Positions 1 through 8,433 of a stretch of 47,434 nt of DNA are shown here, in pieces (the first letter of the stretch is position 1; each line of letters starts with the position of its first letter). The translations under genes and the position numbers were made by a program. Below the pieces are notes generated by a model. That model did no database searches. It had not been told where the DNA came from and worked only from the letters and a program-made list of their open reading frames with translations. This DNA is from Saccharimonas sp963550135 (GTDB lineage Bacteria; Patescibacteriota; Saccharimonadia; Saccharimonadales; Saccharimonadaceae): positions 1 to 47,434 of the forward strand of contig CAUVBP010000010.1 of NCBI GenBank assembly GCA_963550135.1. The letters run 5' to 3'.

Positions 1-19
1 TAAGGCATTTACAGATTTG

Positions 20-55
20 GTTATAGTTCCCTAACAATTTAGATATTGGTATAAT
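20..55 (+). CRISPR. Terminal type II-C CRISPR repeat (array continues left of window)
   Basis: A 36-nt unit beginning GTTATAGTTCCCT and ending TGGTATAAT has the length and ends typical of type II-C repeats (5' GTTnTAG, 3' AAT). Its last 23 nt recur at 4981-5003 with one mismatch, as expected for the tracrRNA anti-repeat. Bases 1-19 would be the end of the last spacer. No second repeat lies in the window, so the array call rests on the anti-repeat match and the adjacent cas genes. The repeat end is an extended -10 box (TGG-TATAAT), so each repeat may carry its own crRNA promoter, as known in Neisseria meningitidis. Confidence 0.87.
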
Positions 56-64
56 ACTTCCTCA

Positions 65-93
65 AATCCCCCTCTGTTACGAGGGGGATTTTT
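65..93 (+). terminator. Bidirectional terminator between CRISPR array and cas2
   Basis: Arms ATCCCCCTC (66-74) and GAGGGGGAT (81-89) enclose a 6-nt loop and are followed by a T run on the plus strand. It would end array transcription coming from the left. Read on the minus strand it sits just after the cas2 stop codon, with a shorter T run, so it can also close the convergent cas operon. Confidence 0.85.
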
Positions 94-95
94 GG

Positions 96-419
96 TTAGA
101 AAAATGCCAACTGGCCGACCGGAACAGTCTTTTCCTGGACAGTTTTCTCGCCGACAATAACGTACATGTGCGTGAATTGATGTTCGGTTAAGTACAGTAA
201 TCGCACTGATCCGCTATCTGGTGCATGGCGTTTAACGCGCATCATGTGTTTTTCGGCAACATCACGGTTTGGGCATAATCTTGTGTATACGCTATATTGC
301 AGCATATCAAAACCGTCATCCAGCAAGAACTTGCGAAATTGCGTAGCGGCTTTGCGCTCAGCTTTAGTGTTGGTCGGCAAATCGAAAAATACCGCGACCC
401 TCATGATTCTATATGACAT
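96..419 (-). CDS. cas2: CRISPR-associated endonuclease Cas2 (type II)
   Basis: 107-aa protein of normal Cas2 size. The N-terminal strand VAVFFDLPT carries the conserved Asp (about D13) at the Cas2 dimer interface. Cas2 is the structural partner of Cas1 in the spacer-integration complex. The start ATG at 419 follows the purine-rich stretch GGGAAGGG and lies 10 nt after the cas1 stop, so it is translated from the same message as cas9 and cas1. A second Met at residue 6 is an alternative start. It is the last gene of the cas operon and runs toward the array, the usual cas9-cas1-cas2 order of type II-C. Confidence 0.95.
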   Translation of the reverse strand: MSYRIMRVAVFFDLPTNTKAERKAATQFRKFLLDDGFDMLQYSVYTRLCPNRDVAEKHMMRVKRHAPDSGSVRLLYLTEHQFTHMYVIVGEKTVQEKTVPVGQLAFF

Positions 420-429
420 CCCTTCCCTG

Positions 430-1320
430 TTAGGAGGCGATTTTTGGTAAAAGAAGCTTACGCGCCTCCTTTACCTCAATACATTCGATAAAGCTTTCAA
501 CTGTTCGCTCGATCGCATGCTTTACAGTAAACTTCTTACCGTCAATTATAACACAATAATTTAATATGTCAATGATGAGTTGACGGTCATGCTTAGTGAG
601 GCTAGCGTCGCGGTCGCCGACGTGAAGCGGGGCGACTTTTTCTAGTACATATAAATCAACGGCGGCACGGTAAGGTTCTATCAAGTCGTCAGCTAAATTA
701 AAACTATTGAGCTCATTGTGATGAAAGATTCCTTGCGAAGCGACTAGCCCGCGGGCAGCAATGTGCCGAGCGATATGACTGCGGACCATTGCGTAGCCAT
801 AGTTAAGCGCGGCATTATGCCAAATTGGCTTACGGCGCGTGGCATCATCAAGCAGCTGGTCAAAATATATGCGAGCAGCTAGCGACTCGCGATTGCTAGT
901 GTCGCCTGATTTGACATCGCTAATATGGGTACGCAAGGCGGTGTTATCTAACCCGATAGATTGTAAGACATCGGCTTGGTTGGTGATTTTGCTGATGATA
1001 ATTTGTTGCCACAATTGCTTTTTGAGCGGTTGGCTCATGGCAAGTTGTTGGCGTGAAACTTTGGCCTGCCGTGAGTGCTGTGAATACGGCAGAAGTACGC
1101 TAGTTGGTAGATGCTTTTCGTCACAAATAACAGTTGTGGTGCCTTTGGTCGCCAGCGCTGTGAGTAGATTTGTGGTCGCAGTCATGCCATAGCCGTCCAG
1201 AATGAGCGCATCAATATCCTCAATTGGCAAAGTCGCCTCAGTTTCTTGCGCGATTACTAGCTGGTTGTCGCGCAAACTTAGCCTGGCGGGATTTTCGATA
1301 GCTACGACACGCCAGGCCAT
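430..1320 (-). CDS. cas1: CRISPR-associated endonuclease Cas1 (type II)
   Basis: 296-aa Cas1, the integrase that inserts new spacers together with Cas2. The all-alpha C-terminal domain holds the metal-binding residues: Glu145 in NRESLAARIYF, His200/201 in GIFHHNELNSFNLADD and Glu215 in DLIEPYR, with the 15-residue His-Glu spacing seen in type II Cas1. The start codon abuts the cas9 stop directly (TAA then ATG), indicating tight translational coupling. No csn2 or cas4 follows, which fits subtype II-C. The reading frame is intact and the active-site residues are present, so adaptation is probably functional. Confidence 0.96.
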   Translation of the reverse strand: MAWRVVAIENPARLSLRDNQLVIAQETEATLPIEDIDALILDGYGMTATTNLLTALATKGTTTVICDEKHLPTSVLLPYSQHSRQAKVSRQQLAMSQPLKKQLWQQIIISKITNQADVLQSIGLDNTALRTHISDVKSGDTSNRESLAARIYFDQLLDDATRRKPIWHNAALNYGYAMVRSHIARHIAARGLVASQGIFHHNELNSFNLADDLIEPYRAAVDLYVLEKVAPLHVGDRDASLTKHDRQLIIDILNYCVIIDGKKFTVKHAIERTVESFIECIEVKEARKLLLPKIAS

Positions 1321-4300
1321 TTATAACCACCTGTAATTATCGCCGAGGATAGCGATGTCGTAGCGTTCGATGAGATTCGCTGAGCGGGGTGAGATTTGGA
1401 TAAGGTGATCCTTATCTTTACTAGCAGTGCTATGAGCTATCACCTGCATAGCTCCATTATTAATGCCATATTTCACATAATACCCTTCTTTAATTTCATT
1501 ACCAAAATAGCATCTCACATAATCATTCGGATACAAAGAGCAGACTTTAGTGAAAGTTTCATCTACATCAGTGAACCCTTTTGGTGCTGGTAGGATCTTT
1601 GTTGGTGTGGGCTTATTTTTACCAACTTGATGGGCGTAAACTGGCACGAAAAAGTGCTCGATTTTTCCTTTCTTGTTTGGTTTTTGATATACGTCAAGCC
1701 GTATCATAGACCCATTGTTGACGAAAGCTTTACCGTTGTTGATATAAAATCCGCTTGGTTGCGTCGAATATACTTTGATATTCGAGACTGGCGACAGTTG
1801 TTTGCCGTTTTTATCGAATTTTTTGTCATTTTTGTAAACAGGTTCAGCGAAAGCCTTTTCAGGATTATTATCATGAGCATTTAACCTCTCAAGTAATTTG
1901 TCGTACAGCCATTTATCAGATTCTTTAAGTACAGAGTTTTCGATATCCTTGCGCTTAACTTTATTAAGCGGCATTCGTACGGTTCGCTTATCATTATCTT
2001 TGACCTTTGGTGAGCGGACGGTCTCCTTATGTGCTTGAGCGACAGCTTTGCGACGCGGCATGCGGGAAACGAAGATTGGCTTTACGCTCAGGCGGAATTC
2101 TTCGTCGTAATTATCAAGCCCGCACAGTTCATTTTGCAGTGTGGTGATATCGGTATTGAGAGTGCGTTTCATGATTTCTTTGCTAAAATCTGGCCATGGG
2201 CTTGGAAAGCGGTTTTTCGTCTCTTCATCGCTGCGCAGCTTGAAATATTCAGCTTGCGCGAGTTCTTTTTGTGCCCGAGTAAACGCCACTTCATCGGTAA
2301 TTTCGCCAGTGTTTTCGTCGGTAGATTGTAACAAAATTTGCCGTTTTTCATCAATTGTTTTAGCATTATTTAGATACAGTTTCATCTCCTGTTCTTTTGA
2401 GAAGAGATTTGCTTGATAGACAATTTTTGGGTCAATTGCCGCTACGACTGCCGCATCTTTGGCGTGGTGCAATACATCCTCGGCACGATCCTTTGCTAGC
2501 CCCCAGCGTTTACGTAAATACGCTGTTGTCGTGCCGTTTGGCGCGATTACGCGCTGTTTTTCTTCGCCCTCGGCGAAATCAACATTCTGGCGCAAATAGT
2601 TTTGGATAAATCGTGTAATATACCGTGTATCGTTTAAGGCGCGCACATTCCAGCTGTCATTTTTGTAGTCTTGGAGCAATAGATTCTGCTTCTTTTTCAT
2701 GGCATAACCATTATATTTATAGTTAGTTCCAGCATCTTTGTCACCTTTTTTAACTTCTCGCGTTTGATAAGTCGATTCTACTCGAGCTACATACTCTTTC
2801 CAGCGTTTTTCGTCTGCGCCAAAATATTCAAATGGCGTTTGATTGCCCTTCTTTTGATTTTCCTCTGTTAATACCAGAACTTTGTTGGTTATTCCATCGT
2901 TATTGGAGCGTGAAAACGGCACGATGTGATCGACTTGATAGGCGTTGTCATCGCGCAGCATAGTCTCAAAATCAATTTCTTTATCAGAATACAAACAAAC
3001 ACCGTTTTGTTCACGGTAGAGTTTGACCTTAATAATCTGCTGACCATTAAAATCAGCATTTTTATTCAAGCGTACGTTAAGCTCCCTGAGATGGCTGAGG
3101 AGTTGCTTACCGCCTTTGGTTTTAGGCGATGCTTCATACCCATCTGTAATTATTGATCTAATATCTTCATTATATCCTTGATTTTCTTCGTTTTCTTTTT
3201 TGATTGCATTACGATCTTTGAAGTTTTTTGCTAAGTCACGAGCAGTTTCAACTTTGATAAAATATGGTTTGCCATATTTACGCTCAATGGCGCGAACAAC
3301 CTTCAGTGTCTGGGTTATGGCACGCTTGACGACAGGGTTGGTAATTTGCTCTAGGCTGGCAGATTGCTTTTTGAAGTCGTAGCCAGCGGCCTCGCAGGCT
3401 TTGTCGTAAGTCATGCCTTCGAGAATGTGTGGCGTGATTTTTTGTAGAGCTTTGATTGATAAATGTCCGAACGCCTTGAAATTGGTTGGCTTAATTTTGA
3501 CAATTGCCTTTTTGGCTTTATCAGAAAGTGGTAGTACGTCTAATTCGGCGCGAATACCTTCGTCCGCCTTTTGTGTAGTGAGGATGTAGGCGATTTGATT
3601 GATCGCCGATTCATTATCAATTTTCGCCCAATCTTCTGGTAAATCTTTCAGTGCTAACCTGATGTCGTTATATGCTTTTAGACCGCCAAAAATATTGTCT
3701 TCGCCGAATTCATCACCCTCTTTCTTCTTGTCGCGTACGTCTTTTGGTACGTAGTCTTCACTAATTCCTGTGGTGCTGCGTACCTTTTTGTAGGTTAAGC
3801 TTTTTTGGTTTTTGGCTAGATCAATGACTTTGCTAATTTGTTCTGAAGACAATCTTACCTCTAGATTTTCGCGCTTGGCTTGGCGTTTGCTGGCATCACG
3901 CGGTATAAATACGAGGTGCGACAAATCGCTTGCCAAACGAAACACCTCAAAGCTGTAGCTGGCTTTTGGTGCTCGTTTCTCATCTTTTTCAAACGTACAG
4001 CTGCCGACCATCTTTTCGATTAGTTCTTTAGTCATAAACGGGCGCTGGTACATGATGGCGCTGACGTTAGTGACCTGTCCATCGTCAATGCCATAAATTA
4101 ATTCGCTGATAGCTTGTTCGGGAACATTTTTCAGGGCGTAGTTTCGCTGAGTCTTGATTATCGCCTCTAATTCGCGCAAAAAGTCATCGCGCGCAAAACT
4201 GTTGGTGTAGTCGTCGCGTTTATTGCGCTTATGCAAAGCGAATTTTTCATCACGACTCAGCGCGTCGCCGACAGTTGTGTAATTGTTATCAGCGAGAAAC

Positions 4301-4794
4301 TTTTCATTAGCTTTGAGGGCGCTAGTGACACGACCGCCTTCCTTGTCTGATTCTTCGACAACCTTGCGGTTCGACTTGAAGCCGCGCCGTTTGGCGATTT
4401 GATATAAAACTTTGAGTAATTCTTCAGGCGATAACTCCTCGGTGAGTGCTTTTGATCGCAAGGCGTATATATCTAATTTGTTGAAATCAGACTTGTAGTT
4501 CAACACCTCCTCGACTTGATTTTTAGTGAGGATGTTTTGGTCGACAAAAAATTGCTTTAGGTGATTGAGACGCTGGCGACGGCGTTTTAGACGGCGGCGA
4601 GCTGAACGGGCGTCACGGCGAGGTTTGGCGAGTGAATCACCGTTTTGAGGATCTTCTGGCCGCTCAAAAATCCTTACTCCCAAATCGTGAATACGTTCTT
4701 TATCCAAGTCTAGCACTGCCCAGCCGATTGAGCTCGTGCCGATGTCTAGCCCTAGCGAGTATTTTTTTGGTGAATATGAAGATTTTTCTGTCAT
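1321..4794 (-). CDS. cas9: CRISPR-associated endonuclease Cas9 (type II-C)
   Basis: 1157-aa RNA-guided nuclease, in the compact size class of II-C Cas9. RuvC-I has Asp17 in SLGLDIGTSSIGWAV. An Arg-rich bridge helix lies at about 59-80, RuvC-II has Glu516 (FIKVETARD), and the HNH domain has Asp622-His623 (YQVDHIVPFSRS) and Asn637. RuvC-III has HHAKDA with His777 and Asp780. The remaining ~360 residues form the wedge and PAM-interacting region, which I cannot match to a known PAM. All catalytic residues are present, so both DNA strands should be cut. The start ATG has the SD AAAGGA about 8 nt upstream. The tracrRNA lies just upstream in the same orientation. Confidence 0.97.
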   Translation of the reverse strand: MTEKSSYSPKKYSLGLDIGTSSIGWAVLDLDKERIHDLGVRIFERPEDPQNGDSLAKPRRDARSARRRLKRRRQRLNHLKQFFVDQNILTKNQVEEVLNYKSDFNKLDIYALRSKALTEELSPEELLKVLYQIAKRRGFKSNRKVVEESDKEGGRVTSALKANEKFLADNNYTTVGDALSRDEKFALHKRNKRDDYTNSFARDDFLRELEAIIKTQRNYALKNVPEQAISELIYGIDDGQVTNVSAIMYQRPFMTKELIEKMVGSCTFEKDEKRAPKASYSFEVFRLASDLSHLVFIPRDASKRQAKRENLEVRLSSEQISKVIDLAKNQKSLTYKKVRSTTGISEDYVPKDVRDKKKEGDEFGEDNIFGGLKAYNDIRLALKDLPEDWAKIDNESAINQIAYILTTQKADEGIRAELDVLPLSDKAKKAIVKIKPTNFKAFGHLSIKALQKITPHILEGMTYDKACEAAGYDFKKQSASLEQITNPVVKRAITQTLKVVRAIERKYGKPYFIKVETARDLAKNFKDRNAIKKENEENQGYNEDIRSIITDGYEASPKTKGGKQLLSHLRELNVRLNKNADFNGQQIIKVKLYREQNGVCLYSDKEIDFETMLRDDNAYQVDHIVPFSRSNNDGITNKVLVLTEENQKKGNQTPFEYFGADEKRWKEYVARVESTYQTREVKKGDKDAGTNYKYNGYAMKKKQNLLLQDYKNDSWNVRALNDTRYITRFIQNYLRQNVDFAEGEEKQRVIAPNGTTTAYLRKRWGLAKDRAEDVLHHAKDAAVVAAIDPKIVYQANLFSKEQEMKLYLNNAKTIDEKRQILLQSTDENTGEITDEVAFTRAQKELAQAEYFKLRSDEETKNRFPSPWPDFSKEIMKRTLNTDITTLQNELCGLDNYDEEFRLSVKPIFVSRMPRRKAVAQAHKETVRSPKVKDNDKRTVRMPLNKVKRKDIENSVLKESDKWLYDKLLERLNAHDNNPEKAFAEPVYKNDKKFDKNGKQLSPVSNIKVYSTQPSGFYINNGKAFVNNGSMIRLDVYQKPNKKGKIEHFFVPVYAHQVGKNKPTPTKILPAPKGFTDVDETFTKVCSLYPNDYVRCYFGNEIKEGYYVKYGINNGAMQVIAHSTASKDKDHLIQISPRSANLIERYDIAILGDNYRWL

Positions 4795-4854
4795 AAAGAA
4801 GTCCTTTTTATAGTATCGTTAGTATAATTATACAACTAAAAAGCGATAATTGAA

Positions 4855-5020
4855 ATTTTGCGGCGCTCAGCCGCAGTGCAAAAGATAATCCGCCCAACGA
4901 GTGAGCGGATTAGAGCTTTGCTCCAGTATTTCATATACTTTACAGCGGATTTTTACCGCCAGATTATTATAGAAACCTAGAACAATTTAGATATTGGTAC
5001 AATCCTTACTTAAGGGACTG
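4855..5020 (-). ncRNA. tracrRNA with anti-repeat and five hairpins
   Basis: Minus-strand RNA. The anti-repeat at 4966-5003 is complementary to the CRISPR repeat: 22 of 23 nt match in the distal part, then a bulge, then TTATAG again. It is followed by hairpins with arms at 4945-4948/4956-4959, 4925-4929/4935-4939, 4913-4916/4920-4923, 4886-4893/4905-4912 (8 bp) and 4859-4864/4870-4875. The last, TGCGGC-GCCGCA, is GC-rich but has only a weak U tract, so the 3' end is uncertain. The position between cas9 and its upstream neighbour, read in the cas9 direction, is common in type II-C loci. Confidence 0.9.
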
Positions 5021-5578
5021 TAGCTTTATAATACGCGGTTTTTTATTTTTTTGCAATATCCTTGGTACCTTTAACCTTTTCCGATACTGCAAAAACAAAA
5101 CTCCACCTTCACTCTCTTCCATGCGACTGTAATAGAAACCATTTTTTGCTAAGAAGCTCTGTAGGTCTGGCATTTTCTGGGGTGCTTGTGTTTGTAGTTG
5201 GATTGCGCCGCGCAATTTCGCTTCTTCCTCGACTATTTCCATCAGTCGCGCGCCTACTTGCCGGAGTCGATATTTTTCTCGTACGACGATTAGTTCCAAA
5301 TTTGCTATTTTAGGATCGTTTGAGTCCTGGCTATAGATAATTGTGCCAACTGGTTTGATGGTATTGCTGCTTTCATCGATGTATCTGGCCAGTGCAGCGG
5401 CGTACTCACCCAAGTATAAACGCTGCGTTAGGTCGGTAGCTGCTTCCATGAAAGCATCTCGGCCTAGTATGTCTGAAATTGGACCGCAGATACTGGGCTT
5501 GCATAATAGATCAATAATCTCGCCAACTTGAGCGTCATGAGCATGCGACGTGGTGGCTATTTCTAACGGTAGAGGCAT
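5006..5578 (-). CDS. GNAT-family N-acetyltransferase
   Basis: 190-aa protein with the acetyl-CoA-binding core of the GNAT fold: the strand ANLELIVVREKYRLRQVGARLMEIVEEEAK at about 93-122 corresponds to motif A (a variant of the R/Q-x-x-G-x-G/A loop), and a later strand (LQTQAP, NGFYYSR) matches motif B. The substrate cannot be told. A basic C-terminal tail (KKPRIIKLQSLK) follows the fold. It lies 12 nt downstream of the VirD4-like ATPase gene on the same strand, so the two are probably cotranscribed. Its final ~15 codons also carry the predicted tracrRNA promoter, which may constrain them. Confidence 0.8.
   Translation of the reverse strand: MPLPLEIATTSHAHDAQVGEIIDLLCKPSICGPISDILGRDAFMEAATDLTQRLYLGEYAAALARYIDESSNTIKPVGTIIYSQDSNDPKIANLELIVVREKYRLRQVGARLMEIVEEEAKLRGAIQLQTQAPQKMPDLQSFLAKNGFYYSRMEESEGGVLFLQYRKRLKVPRILQKNKKPRIIKLQSLK
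5028..5056 (-). promoter_or_regulatory. tracrRNA promoter inside the 3' end of the GNAT gene
   Basis: On the minus strand, -35 TTGCAA (5051-5056), 17-nt spacer, -10 TATTAT (5028-5033), giving a start near 5020. This is just upstream of the anti-repeat and before the stop codon of the acetyltransferase gene, so the promoter is embedded in coding sequence. Confidence 0.7.
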
Positions 5579-5590
5579 AGCAATAGTTGA

Positions 5591-8368
5591 TTACGAATTG
5601 GAAGTAGCTGTCGCTGGAGTTTTGCGCCGGCGGCTGCGAGTGCGTTTGCGCTTTGGCTTGTCGCTAGTGGCTGTGTCTACTTTCTCTGTTTCTTCATTGG
5701 CGGCAGGTTTAGCTGCTGCATTTGTTTTCGCGGTGTCATTATCCTTTGCGGCCTTCGCGGTGTCTTTATTGTTTTGACCGTGGTCTATTTGTAGCAAACC
5801 AACAGCTCCTTTGTCAAGTTTGACCGAAGGCTGTTTGGCAATTGGCTGAGTCTGTTCTTGTGATTGCTTAGCGGCTTGGCGCGCGGCGCGATCGGCAGCT
5901 CGCTGCTCGGGTGTTTTTGGCGGCGTATAGGCGGGACCAGGTTTTTTGACGACTAGGTTTTCTGGCGGTAGGATTCGGTTGGCGATATCGGCTTCAATAT
6001 CGCTGCGGTCGCGGCTATAATTATCGCGCGTCCATTGGATAATCCGGCCGGTGTTGTCGTCTTGCGCGGCTGGCAGATTAAGCGTCTTGGCACTAAAAGC
6101 TGGAGCCTTCTCGCCGTTGATGACCATGTTGATGATAAAGTTACGATTATGCATCTGCAGTAGGTCATTTGGCTCGAACTGCGGCTCGAACTGCTTGGCG
6201 AGGATCGGACTATCGTCAGCAGAAACACGGAAGCTAATTACGGTGCCAACGTTGCCGAAAACAGCATCGCGGACAGTTTCTTCCATCTGGCTAATGTACT
6301 GGTTGGCGACGGTCAGGTTGAGGCCGTATTTGCGCGCCTCGGATAGAATCGTAGCGAACGAGTCGGTGGCGAAGTTCTGGAACTCGTCAACGTACAGGTA
6401 AAACGGCCGACGATCCTTGATATCAGGGATATCGGAGCGGCTCATGGCGGCGAGCTGAATTTTGGTGACCAGGAAGGAGCCGAGAATGCCAGCGTTATCC
6501 TCGCCGATTAGACCCTTGCTCAAATTGACGACGAGAATCTTACCCTCATCCATAATTTGGCGGATGTTAAAAGTCGATTTCGGCTGACCAATAATGTTGC
6601 GGATAACTGGATTGGCGGTGAAGGCGCCGACTTTGTTGAGGACTGGCGCGATGGCTTCAGCTTGGAATTTATCAGTCCAGCTGGCGAACTCAACGTTCCA
6701 GAATTGCAGCACCACCGTGTCTTTGCAATAACTGAGCGTGTCTTTGCGAAACTTTTTGTCAGTGAGCATGCGAGTAATATCGAGCATGGTAGTCTCGGGC
6801 CGGTCTAGTAGCGCTAAAATGGTATAGCGCAAGATGTACTCGAGGCGTGGACCCCAAGAGTCGCCGAACATGCGTTTCAGCACGCCGATAACTTCTGATG
6901 AGATATTAGTTTTTTGTGACGGATTAGTGACCTCTAGCGGGTTGAAACCTAGCGGATACTGCGTGTCGGCCGGGTTAAAGTAAACAACATCCTGCAGGCG
7001 CGAGCCTGGGATGAAGCGCATGTTATTGATAGCAAAGTCGCCGTGCGGATCAATGATAGCATAGCCTTGCCCGTGGAAAATATCGCTGAGGGCAAATAAC
7101 TCCAGCAAACCGCTCTTCCCTGCTCCCGTCTGGCCGATGATGTAAACATGGCGCGAGCGGTCGTAGCGCAGCATACCGAATTGATGGTTGATACCGCGAA
7201 AATTAGTCATGCCAAAGGCCGAGATATTCTCATCATGCGCTGGGTCGCCAGTTAGGACTGGCAACTTCGGCGGCGGTTCGGCGGTTTTTGTGCTAGCCCA
7301 GACAATGTTTGGCGTTTCGACATTAGTGTGCGGCAAATGGTAAACACTGGCGACTTCCTCGATATTCATCAGATAACCGCGGTCAGCAAAGAGGCGGGTC
7401 TTGTATTTGGCGAGCGCCTCTTTGGCGAAGCTATCGTTCGACATCTTGAAACCGTTGAGGTTAGTTGAATTAAACTGCTTGAAGGTGCCGATGATACCTT
7501 GCATGCGTAATTTGGCGTCGCTAGTACGCTCGCCTAGGTAAGCGACGCGGACTTTGACCTGATAGCCGAGTTTGGTTGCCTTTTTTTCAGCTTCAGATAT
7601 GCGGGTTTTGTCGCGCTCTGACAGTTCTGGACCGCCGCTAGCGCCTACTTGCTCGGGCGGTTGCCACAGAGCAGAGAATAGGCCGGCAATCCACTTGCCT
7701 ATACCATCGGTGCCGAATAGGTTGAAACCGCCCGCTTTGACCGATTGAATCCAGGCGTCGGCTTCTTTGTGCCAGCTGTCGGCGACTGGGCGGACTAGCA
7801 TTTGTATCCAAATTTCTTCGTCGGTATCTTCGAGCTTGGCGAGTGTGCCGGTGATGCCAGCTAGCGGGTCAACTTCGAAGCTCTGAAAGGTTTTGATCGG
7901 CAAAAATTCCTTATCAGTTAAGGTAATCTCTGAAGTATAGACTACGCTGTGGTGGCGTTCGTGAGCGACGTAATCTTCTTCGGCCTTATGAATTTGTACC
8001 TGTGGATATTGGGCATAGATTTGTCCTTCGACGAAACTTTGCAGCGACTTCGGCGTCCAAACGTAGAATTGAATCCGCCCGCCCACCGAGGCAATCTCGA
8101 AGCTTAGGTGCTCCTGATAGCCATTGTTAGCTTTCAGCTCGCGGGCATCGCGCAAAATACCATGGAGGCTAGCGAACATTTGCTCGGCGGCCAGCTCAGA
8201 CTTATCGTTGGTTTTTGGAATCTCGAGGGTTAACAAGACGCTCTCAACGTTCTTTATTACATCAATACTGCGATAATTGCGCCAAGTTAGATATAACAGC
8301 ACAATAACCAACGGCCCCCAGACATACCATTGCAACAATAGAGCAATAACAGAAGTGATAAATGACAT
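5591..8368 (-). CDS. Membrane-anchored VirD4/TraD-like ATPase (DUF87/TraG class)
   Basis: 925-aa protein. An N-terminal membrane segment (about residues 8-28) is followed by a domain of about 350 residues of the kind found ahead of CPR DUF87 ATPases, then a RecA-like motor with Walker A GQTGAGKS (412-419) and Walker B YLYVDE (657-662). The tail beyond about 800 is Ala/Lys/Gln-rich, low complexity, ending in a basic KPKRKRTRSRRRK stretch that may bind nucleic acid. Such ATPases drive DNA or protein transfer through type IV systems or DNA translocation. No relaxase or other T4SS part is in the window, so its role here is open. A -10 TATAAT lies 12 nt before the ATG. Confidence 0.85.
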   Translation of the reverse strand: MSFITSVIALLLQWYVWGPLVIVLLYLTWRNYRSIDVIKNVESVLLTLEIPKTNDKSELAAEQMFASLHGILRDARELKANNGYQEHLSFEIASVGGRIQFYVWTPKSLQSFVEGQIYAQYPQVQIHKAEEDYVAHERHHSVVYTSEITLTDKEFLPIKTFQSFEVDPLAGITGTLAKLEDTDEEIWIQMLVRPVADSWHKEADAWIQSVKAGGFNLFGTDGIGKWIAGLFSALWQPPEQVGASGGPELSERDKTRISEAEKKATKLGYQVKVRVAYLGERTSDAKLRMQGIIGTFKQFNSTNLNGFKMSNDSFAKEALAKYKTRLFADRGYLMNIEEVASVYHLPHTNVETPNIVWASTKTAEPPPKLPVLTGDPAHDENISAFGMTNFRGINHQFGMLRYDRSRHVYIIGQTGAGKSGLLELFALSDIFHGQGYAIIDPHGDFAINNMRFIPGSRLQDVVYFNPADTQYPLGFNPLEVTNPSQKTNISSEVIGVLKRMFGDSWGPRLEYILRYTILALLDRPETTMLDITRMLTDKKFRKDTLSYCKDTVVLQFWNVEFASWTDKFQAEAIAPVLNKVGAFTANPVIRNIIGQPKSTFNIRQIMDEGKILVVNLSKGLIGEDNAGILGSFLVTKIQLAAMSRSDIPDIKDRRPFYLYVDEFQNFATDSFATILSEARKYGLNLTVANQYISQMEETVRDAVFGNVGTVISFRVSADDSPILAKQFEPQFEPNDLLQMHNRNFIINMVINGEKAPAFSAKTLNLPAAQDDNTGRIIQWTRDNYSRDRSDIEADIANRILPPENLVVKKPGPAYTPPKTPEQRAADRAARQAAKQSQEQTQPIAKQPSVKLDKGAVGLLQIDHGQNNKDTAKAAKDNDTAKTNAAAKPAANEETEKVDTATSDKPKRKRTRSRRRKTPATATSNS

Positions 8369-8433
8369 AGCTATACTTCCATTATATCATACCTCTGTTA
8401 TTTTTGCAAGATTAAGCGGAATCCGCAGATAGA

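Noticed and set aside
5591..8368. A complete conjugation or type IV secretion locus
   Set aside because: Only the VirD4/TraD-like ATPase is present; no relaxase, VirB4, VirB6 or pilin genes lie nearby in the window.
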